Shown in pieces: positions 4,732 to 9,320 of a stretch of 9,320 nucleotides of DNA. Both the position numbers and the translations under genes were made by a program. Position 1 is the first letter of the stretch, and each line of letters starts with the position of its first letter. The notes under the pieces are model-generated. The model was not told the DNA's origin. It ran no database searches and was given only the letters and a program-made list of their open reading frames with translations. Source of the stretch: an archaeon (GTDB taxonomy: Archaea > Thermoproteota > Nitrososphaeria_A > Caldarchaeales > Wolframiiraptoraceae); the NCBI GenBank assembly GCA_029258815.1, contig JAPDJZ010000034.1:1-9320 (forward strand). Direction: 5' to 3'.

Positions 4732-5193
4732 ATGGCTAAGACCTCGGTTCAGGAGTTTAGGCCGATCGTAAGGTTTCTCGGAACGGATCTAGATGGATCT
4801 CTCAAGACCCCTTACGCGCTCACCGCTGTTAAGGGCATAGGCGTCATGCTGGGCTATGCCATCGCTAGGGCTGCGGGCGTGGATCCGGAGAAGAGGCTCG
4901 GGTTCCTAAGCGATGAAGAGCTTAGGAGGCTTGAGGAGGTCGCCAAGGACCCGCTAGGCCACGGGATCCCGGCTTGGATGCTGAATAGGAGGAGGGACCT
5001 GACCACGGGCAAGGATCTCCAGCTCTACGGATCCGACCTCGTCTACGCCATCAGGGAGGATATACAGCGTGAGATGAGGATAAAGTCTTGGAGGGGCGTT
5101 CGGCACTCCCTAGGTCTAAAGGTTAGGGGCCAGCGGACTAGAACCACCGGGAGATTCGGAACCGCGGTGGGCGTTTCTAGGAGGAGGCAGTAG
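4732..5193 (+). CDS. rps13: 30S ribosomal protein S13 (uS13)
   Basis: A 153-residue protein starting MAKTSVQEFRPIVRFLGTDL. Features are the helix-two-turn-helix segment with KGIG (34-37), IPAWMLNRRRDLTTGKDLQL (79-98) and the arginine-rich C-terminus containing GVRHSLGLKVRGQRTRTTGR (122-141). uS13 sits in the head of the small subunit and contacts tRNAs and the large subunit. Length is normal for archaea. In many archaea it is followed by rps4, rps11 and rpoD; here a membrane protein follows after 40 bases, so that cluster is broken or continues elsewhere. It has its own promoter, diverging from tatA. Confidence 0.98.
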   Translation: MAKTSVQEFRPIVRFLGTDLDGSLKTPYALTAVKGIGVMLGYAIARAAGVDPEKRLGFLSDEELRRLEEVAKDPLGHGIPAWMLNRRRDLTTGKDLQLYGSDLVYAIREDIQREMRIKSWRGVRHSLGLKVRGQRTRTTGRFGTAVGVSRRRQ

Positions 5194-5233
5194 CCCCGGC
5201 GACGGCGCCAGCCATGCCGCTATCCCAGCGAGC

Positions 5234-5791
5234 GTGCCCTTCGTGAAGCGGTTTTCCCCTCTAAGATACTTCGGGGTTTGCGCGGCGGCCTCGGGATGGG
5301 CTACAATATTGATCTCGATGAGCCTTAACCCGTGGTTCTCGATAGCGAGGAACGCCCTCAGCGACATGGGGGCGATAGGCGTAAAATATGCTTGGGTGTT
5401 CAATTCCGGGCTTATAATCTCCGGCGCCCTGGCCCTCCTCTACTTCGCATACCTGCTGCTCGCCCTCAGATCCAGGCTCGAGCTCCTCGCCTCCTCGATA
5501 ATGCTCCTCGCCTCGATCCACCTGATTTTGATAGGATTATTTCCGGAGGGAACTTACCCGCACTTCTTCGTCTCGATGGAGTTCTTCATCCTGATGGGCG
5601 TCTCCATGCTCCTATTCGGGGTGGCGTTTACGAGGGGCGGAGCTAGGAGATATGGAATCTGCTTCGCAGCCATGGCCGTCGCGGGTTTCCTCGCGGCGAT
5701 TCTGGGGCCATGGCCCTCGACGGGCTCTCTAGAGGTCTTCGAGATCTCCCTCATGACCGCGTGGGTCTTCCTAATGCTCCGATTAGTCTAG
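5234..5791 (+). CDS. Six-helix membrane protein, DUF998-like
   Basis: A 185-residue hydrophobic protein with predicted membrane segments near 12-30, 56-77, 84-102, 112-131, 139-158 and 167-184. The first loop has PWFSIARNALSDMG (33-46) and the second helix opens with FNSGLIISG (56-64), the conserved pattern of the DUF998 family. GLFPEGTYPH (101-110) lies between helices three and four, as in that family. No biochemical function is established for the family as far as I know. The start is uncertain: GTG at 5234 and GTG at 5243 are both in frame and neither has a good Shine-Dalgarno sequence, so translation may depend on rps13 40 bases upstream. The stop interlocks with that of convergent scpB in a CTAG. 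Confidence 0.72.
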   Translation: MPFVKRFSPLRYFGVCAAASGWATILISMSLNPWFSIARNALSDMGAIGVKYAWVFNSGLIISGALALLYFAYLLLALRSRLELLASSIMLLASIHLILIGLFPEGTYPHFFVSMEFFILMGVSMLLFGVAFTRGGARRYGICFAAMAVAGFLAAILGPWPSTGSLEVFEISLMTAWVFLMLRLV

Positions 5792-6333
5792 CGCCCATCC
5801 TTCCCCGGCTTCACGTTCACGCTTTTCAGCTGCTCCTTAAGCTTCCTCCTTATCGCCTTGGGATCGTTCTCGACCCCGAATAGCTCGGCGAATAGGGGGG
5901 TCGTCCTCAGGATCAGGGTTCTCCCGGACTTCTCCGCCTCGATAAGCCCCTTCTCGAGCAAGATCCGCACGTGCTTGTAGGCGGATCCGCCCCTGGCCTC
6001 GGCCACCCTGCTCTGCTCGATAGGCTGATGATAGGCTATGAAGGATAGGGTTCTCATGACCCCCCGGCTTAGGAGAGGCTTTCTCAAAACTCTCTTGACG
6101 AGGTCCACGTACTTCCTTCTGAGCTTTAGGTAGTAGCGAGATCCCGGAAGCTCGATAAGCTCTAGGGCTCCGGAGCCCCGGTCATAGTGGCTTCTAAGCT
6201 CCTCGATGGCTTTCAAGACCTTCTTCCTCGACCTCGTTCCACATACCCTCATGATCACGTTCAGGGGGACCGGCTTCCCGGCCGAGTATAGGATCGCCTC
6301 GACCCTAGCCTTAAGCTCCTCCAGATCCTCCAC
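5788..6333 (-). CDS. scpB: Segregation and condensation protein ScpB
   Basis: A 181-residue protein with two winged-helix domains, the standard ScpB design. The first (about 6-78) includes LKARVEAILYSAGKPVPLNV (7-26). The second (about 88-155) includes TLSFIAYHQPIEQSRVAEAR (95-114), GGSAYKHVRILLEKGLI (115-131) and TTPLFAELFGV (144-154). ScpB dimers bind the kleisin ScpA and regulate the SMC ring that organises the chromosome. The GTG start at 6333 lies inside the last codons of scpA (23-base overlap), with GAGGTG just upstream, so the two are translationally coupled. The C-terminal tail after 155 is basic and short. It is the third gene of the smc-scpA-scpB operon. Confidence 0.92.
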   Translation of the reverse strand: MEDLEELKARVEAILYSAGKPVPLNVIMRVCGTRSRKKVLKAIEELRSHYDRGSGALELIELPGSRYYLKLRRKYVDLVKRVLRKPLLSRGVMRTLSFIAYHQPIEQSRVAEARGGSAYKHVRILLEKGLIEAEKSGRTLILRTTPLFAELFGVENDPKAIRRKLKEQLKSVNVKPGKDGR

Positions 6334-6985
6334 TCCACCTCACCGCCACGATCCTCAGCTCCTCGTCCTCGACTATCTCGACGCACCCCCTCGCCGCGGC
6401 GAATAGCAGGAGGATGAACCTGCGCGCGGCCTCAACTCTATCGGCTCCCCTGAGAATCTCCCGAACGTCCACCAGCTCTCTCCCGTCGAAGATCCTTCTA
6501 AGGCCTTCGAGGAATTCCTCAAGCCTCTCCTCGATCCTAACTAGGAACTCGTCGAGCCTAACGTCGAAGACCTCTAGCAGCACCTTATCCTCCTCGCCCC
6601 CGCTTCCGCGGCCTCTCTTCGAGAAAACGCTCCTCAAGGCTTGGATGAGCTCCCCTATCGTCGCCACCATGAACTCCGGCATGCAGGGAAGATCGGCCGG
6701 GGGAGGAACCACTAGAAGCTTGCCCGGCTTCTCTCCTCCGGGCTGGCGGGGCTTATCAGCCTTCAGGAGTAGCTCGGTCTTCATCCGGTGGATCGTGGCC
6801 GCGGAGTAGGCGGCGACCCCGCAGGAGCTTAGATCTAGGATGTCCTTTCTCTCGAGTTCCCTCATTAGGGCTTCGAGGATCTCGACGAGCTTAATCTGCC
6901 AAGGCTTAACCCTGCTAAGCCGGGTTACGTCGAAGAGGACCCTCCACCTAGGATCGCTCCAGATGGTGATTACCTTCTCAGTCGT
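6311..6985 (-). CDS. scpA: Segregation and condensation protein ScpA (kleisin), start codon unusual
   Basis: ScpA is the kleisin that bridges the SMC heads and carries ScpB. The first ATG is at 6865, but conserved ScpA sequence lies upstream in the same frame: RVKPWQIKLVEILEALMREL matches the family's PWxIDLV helix, followed by LDLSSCGVAAYSAATIHRMK and TELLL. The frame opens after a TGA at 6994-6992 and has no ATG, GTG or TTG before 6865. I place the start at ACG 6985-6983, 9 bases after a perfect GGAGG core, giving 224 residues; ATC at 6970 or 6964 are alternatives. The middle (about 76-130) is a Gly/Pro/charged linker. The end, with ARRFILLLFAAARGCVEIVE, is the winged-helix that contacts the SMC cap. 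It overlaps smc by 8 bases and scpB by 23. Identity is firm; the start is not. Confidence 0.85.
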   Translation of the reverse strand, partial: TTEKVITIWSDPRWRVLFDVTRLSRVKPWQIKLVEILEALMRELERKDILDLSSCGVAAYSAATIHRMKTELLLKADKPRQPGGEKPGKLLVVPPPADLPCMPEFMVATIGELIQALRSVFSKRGRGSGGEEDKVLLEVFDVRLDEFLVRIEERLEEFLEGLRRIFDGRELVDVREILRGADRVEAARRFILLLFAAARGCVEIVEDEELRIVAVRWSGGSGGA

Positions 6986-9320
6986 TTCGGATCACCTCCT
7001 CGAGCCTCGTCTTGACGACCCTCGACGCGCCGCCGGCGCTGTAAACCCCTATAACCTGATCGGCCTTCCCGACGACGACGTCCTTAAGCGAGATGACTAT
7101 TATCTGGGTCTGCTTGGCCATCTCCTCGAATAGCTCCGCGAGCCTTCTACTATACTCGAGATCCATGTGGGCGTCGACCTCGTCGAAAACGTAGAAGTCT
7201 GCTGGGGTCAGCCCTTGGAGGGCTAGGAGGAGGGCCACGGCCGCGACGGACTTCTCCCCGCCGCTCGCGGCTCTCGAGCTTCTAGGCTGCTTCCCCGGGA
7301 AGGCTAGTATCATCTCGATTCCGCCGTCGAATGGGTTCTCCGGGTTCTCAAGCCTGAGCCACCCCCTCCCGCCGGTGAGCCTATTGAAGTATTCCTCGAA
7401 CGCCTCCGCGACCTTGTCGAAGGTCTCCATGAAGATCCTCCTCTTCTCCCCCTCAATCCACTCCATGAACTTCAGGATCTCCCTTCTCTCGGCTTCGAGC
7501 TCCGCTATCCTAGCCGATCTAATCTTGTAATTTCCGACAAGCTCCTCGTATTGGGCCGGGGCGAGCTGATTAATCATCTCAAGCTCTCTAAGCTCTCCCT
7601 CAAGCTCGCGGCTAAGCTCGTCGAGCACGTCGTCGTCGAGCTGAGGCCACTCCAAGCCCGCCTCGCCTAGGCTCGAGAGCCTCTCCCGCAGATTCTTCAA
7701 TTGAACCTCTAGCTGCGCCCTTCTAATCTGAAGCGACGACTTGAGCGGCTCCCTCCTCCGAGCCTCCTCCTCTATCGAGGTGAGCTTCTCGGATAGAGGC
7801 TTGAGCCCGCTTTCGATTCCTTCGATTCTTTCGCGAGCATTCTTTCCTTCCTCGAATAGGGTCGCGAGGCCGTAGGCCAGCTCGCCCAGCTCGAGCTCGA
7901 GCATCCTAAGCGCCGTGGAATGCTCTCGAATCAGCCTCTCGGCCTCGCCGCGTTCCCCATCCGCCAAAGATATCCTATTCTCGAGATTCCCGATCTCCCT
8001 CGAGATCCTTCCTAATTCGCCGTCGAGCGAGCTGACCCTCTCCTCAAGATCCCTGAGCTTTAGCTCGAGCTCCACGCGCCTCAGCCTGCGATCCTCGTGA
8101 ACGCTTCTCAGCTTCTCGAGCTCTTTCTCCAGCTCCCGCAGCTCTAAATGCGATATATCCGCCTCGGCTCGCTCCACGGCCTCGATCTCCGCCTTCACCT
8201 TCTCCAACCTAAGCTTCTCCTCGGATAGCTCCTCCTCGAGCTCGCGAGTTTTACGTATGACCTCGATTTCTTCCAAGATTCGTTTTAGAGCCTCCTCGTA
8301 GGATCTTCCCGCAAGCTCCTCGAGCCTACTCCTCTCGGCGCTTACCCGATATTTCTCCGCCCTAAGCTCCTCGACCTCCTCGCTCAGCTCCTCGAGCATC
8401 CTCCTATTCTCCTCGATTCTCGCTCTAAGCTCCTTAACCACCTCCATCGAGGCCCTGTACTCTCTCGAGATCAGCCTCCTCAGGAGCTTCTCGTCGGGCG
8501 GCGCCGTCTCCAGCCTTAGGTCGGAGTGGATTATCACTCCATCGAAGACTATCTTCCCGCTCTCCGAGAGCTTCAGCCTATTCGAGAATCTCGCGTCCCT
8601 CAGTAGGTAGCCTAAGACTTTTTCAGCCCACCTCACCCTAAACGAGATTCCGCGTAGCCTGGGTTTAGCGCCCGCCTTTGAGACGACGTCTAATGGTATT
8701 ATCTTGATCTTTAGGCCAAGTTTGCTGAAGGTTCTGGCGAGCTTCAGAGCGGTGCCCAAGTCCTCGACGACGAGCGACTCGAGCCATCCGCCCGACATGG
8801 ATTCTATAAGCCCGAGCGTCCTGTCATCCGCGTCTAGGGCGTCTCTGAGGAGCCCCTTCACCCCCTCGACGCCGGCCTCGCGGAGGACCTCCGGAATCCT
8901 ATCGAAGCCCTGATCCGGCTCCAGCGCCCCCGTTGAAGCTATCCTCTCCAGAAGGCTCGTAAGCCCGCGCTCGAGTTCCTCAATTCTCCGAACTCTCTCT
9001 TCGCAGATCCTAAGCCTCTCCTCCGAGCTCTTTAGAGCGGCATCGATCCTGGACTCCTTCTCGGAGGCGAGCTTGAGCTTCTCGAGAATCCGCGATAGCT
9101 CTAGGTATTTCCTTCTCTCGGATTCCAGTAGGCTTGAGGAATCGTCTACCGCTCTTCTCAGCTTCTCCTCCAATTCGCGTATCCTAGCCTTTCTCCCGGC
9201 CAGCTCTGATTCGAGCCTAAGCCTTTTCTCGCGCAACTCCCTCCGCTCGGCCTCCATCCTTGACCTTAGGTCGTGGTACCTTCTCTCGAGAGACTTGAGT
9301 TTTTCGAGGGCGCTTCTCTC
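6978..9320 (-). CDS. smc: SMC chromosome-organisation ATPase, C-terminal 780 residues (runs off right edge)
   Basis: The frame is open to the right edge, 21 codons beyond the last visible ATG (9257), and that stretch (ERSALEKLKSLERRYHDLRS) is coiled coil, so the gene is partial. In window numbering: coiled coil 1 to about 135, hinge about 140-275 with SGGWLESLVVEDLGTALKLA (176-195), a second long Glu/Lys/Arg/Leu coiled coil to about 640, then the C-terminal head. The head has the ABC signature SGGEKS (7265-7248) and Walker B FYVFDEVDAHMD (7196-7161). Walker A would lie outside. The hinge, and not a CxxC zinc hook, rules out Rad50, and linkage to scpA and scpB confirms SMC. It forms the ATP-driven ring that compacts and separates chromosomes. 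It is the upstream gene of the operon in this window; its promoter is not visible. Confidence 0.97.
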   Translation of the reverse strand, partial: ERSALEKLKSLERRYHDLRSRMEAERRELREKRLRLESELAGRKARIRELEEKLRRAVDDSSSLLESERRKYLELSRILEKLKLASEKESRIDAALKSSEERLRICEERVRRIEELERGLTSLLERIASTGALEPDQGFDRIPEVLREAGVEGVKGLLRDALDADDRTLGLIESMSGGWLESLVVEDLGTALKLARTFSKLGLKIKIIPLDVVSKAGAKPRLRGISFRVRWAEKVLGYLLRDARFSNRLKLSESGKIVFDGVIIHSDLRLETAPPDEKLLRRLISREYRASMEVVKELRARIEENRRMLEELSEEVEELRAEKYRVSAERSRLEELAGRSYEEALKRILEEIEVIRKTRELEEELSEEKLRLEKVKAEIEAVERAEADISHLELRELEKELEKLRSVHEDRRLRRVELELKLRDLEERVSSLDGELGRISREIGNLENRISLADGERGEAERLIREHSTALRMLELELGELAYGLATLFEEGKNARERIEGIESGLKPLSEKLTSIEEEARRREPLKSSLQIRRAQLEVQLKNLRERLSSLGEAGLEWPQLDDDVLDELSRELEGELRELEMINQLAPAQYEELVGNYKIRSARIAELEAERREILKFMEWIEGEKRRIFMETFDKVAEAFEEYFNRLTGGRGWLRLENPENPFDGGIEMILAFPGKQPRSSRAASGGEKSVAAVALLLALQGLTPADFYVFDEVDAHMDLEYSRRLAELFEEMAKQTQIIVISLKDVVVGKADQVIGVYSAGGASRVVKTRLEEVIRND
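6990..6999 (-). promoter_or_regulatory. Perfect Shine-Dalgarno sequence before scpA, inside the end of smc
   Basis: The minus strand reads GGAGGTGATC, a full ten-base complement to the 3' end of archaeal 16S rRNA (plus strand GATCACCTCC is that rRNA end). It lies within the last codons of smc, 9 bases before the in-frame ACG at 6985-6983. It marks where scpA translation should begin and is the main reason for not using the ATG at 6865. Confidence 0.7.

Noticed and set aside
6974..6999. Programmed +1 frameshift at the smc stop (GAC TGA G) with an upstream Shine-Dalgarno, which would fuse SMC to ScpA as in bacterial prfB.
   Set aside because: The Shine-Dalgarno is farther from the stop than the 3-base spacing used in prfB, and the Asp tRNA could not re-pair with ACU in the shifted frame. 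A separate ScpA start is simpler.
7480..8500. Apparent low-complexity repeats of CTCGAG/GAGCTC-type words on both strands.
   Set aside because: They come from Leu-Glu and Glu-Leu codon pairs in the SMC coiled coil, not from a repeat array or CRISPR; there is no constant repeat-spacer period.

Overview
The window is a densely packed stretch of an archaeal chromosome, most likely from a hyperthermophilic or thermophilic member of the Thermoproteota/TACK group. The evidence is archaeal-type proteins (eL15, uS13, RNase P proteins Rpp30 and Pop5, the COG1325 RNA-binding protein, an SMC-ScpA-ScpB set), AGG/AGA as the main arginine codons, very short intergenic gaps, frequent GTG/TTG starts, and TATA-like boxes about 25-37 bases before first genes. 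The exact lineage is inference and cannot be fixed from the sequence alone.

Layout. Positions 1-255 (minus) hold the first 85 codons of a YchF-type GTPase. A divergent promoter region (256-419) separates it from a small 3-cysteine ferredoxin (420-644, plus). Ribosomal protein eL15 (653-1159, minus) converges on the ferredoxin and diverges from dcd (1261-1773, plus). From dcd rightward runs a tight plus-strand operon: a COG1325 exosome-associated RNA-binding protein, RNase P protein Rpp30 in two overlapping reading frames (2249-2503 and 2500-2925), and RNase P protein Pop5 (2918-3259). This matches the start of the conserved archaeal RNase P/exosome/proteasome superoperon, but it stops after Pop5.

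The minus strand then carries the Tat export system: tatC with an extra C-terminal zinc ribbon (3256-4176), and tatA (4297-4623), each with its own likely promoter. rps13 (4732-5193, plus) and a DUF998-like six-helix membrane protein (5234-5791, plus) follow. The right third is a minus-strand chromosome-organisation operon, transcribed smc (6978 to beyond 9320), scpA (6311 to about 6985), scpB (5788-6333), with overlapping reading frames.

The most notable observations are: (1) Rpp30 is cleanly split into two coupled ORFs in a loop, with the GTG start overlapping the TGA stop; (2) scpA has conserved coding sequence upstream of its first ATG but no canonical start codon there, and a perfect 10-base Shine-Dalgarno sequence sits 9 bases before an in-frame ACG; (3) TatC carries a CxxC-x9-CxxC zinc ribbon and TatA a SAP-like tail; (4) both fully visible convergent plus/minus pairs ending on each other (rnp2/tatC and DUF998/scpB) share a CTAG palindrome in which the two TAG stops interlock.
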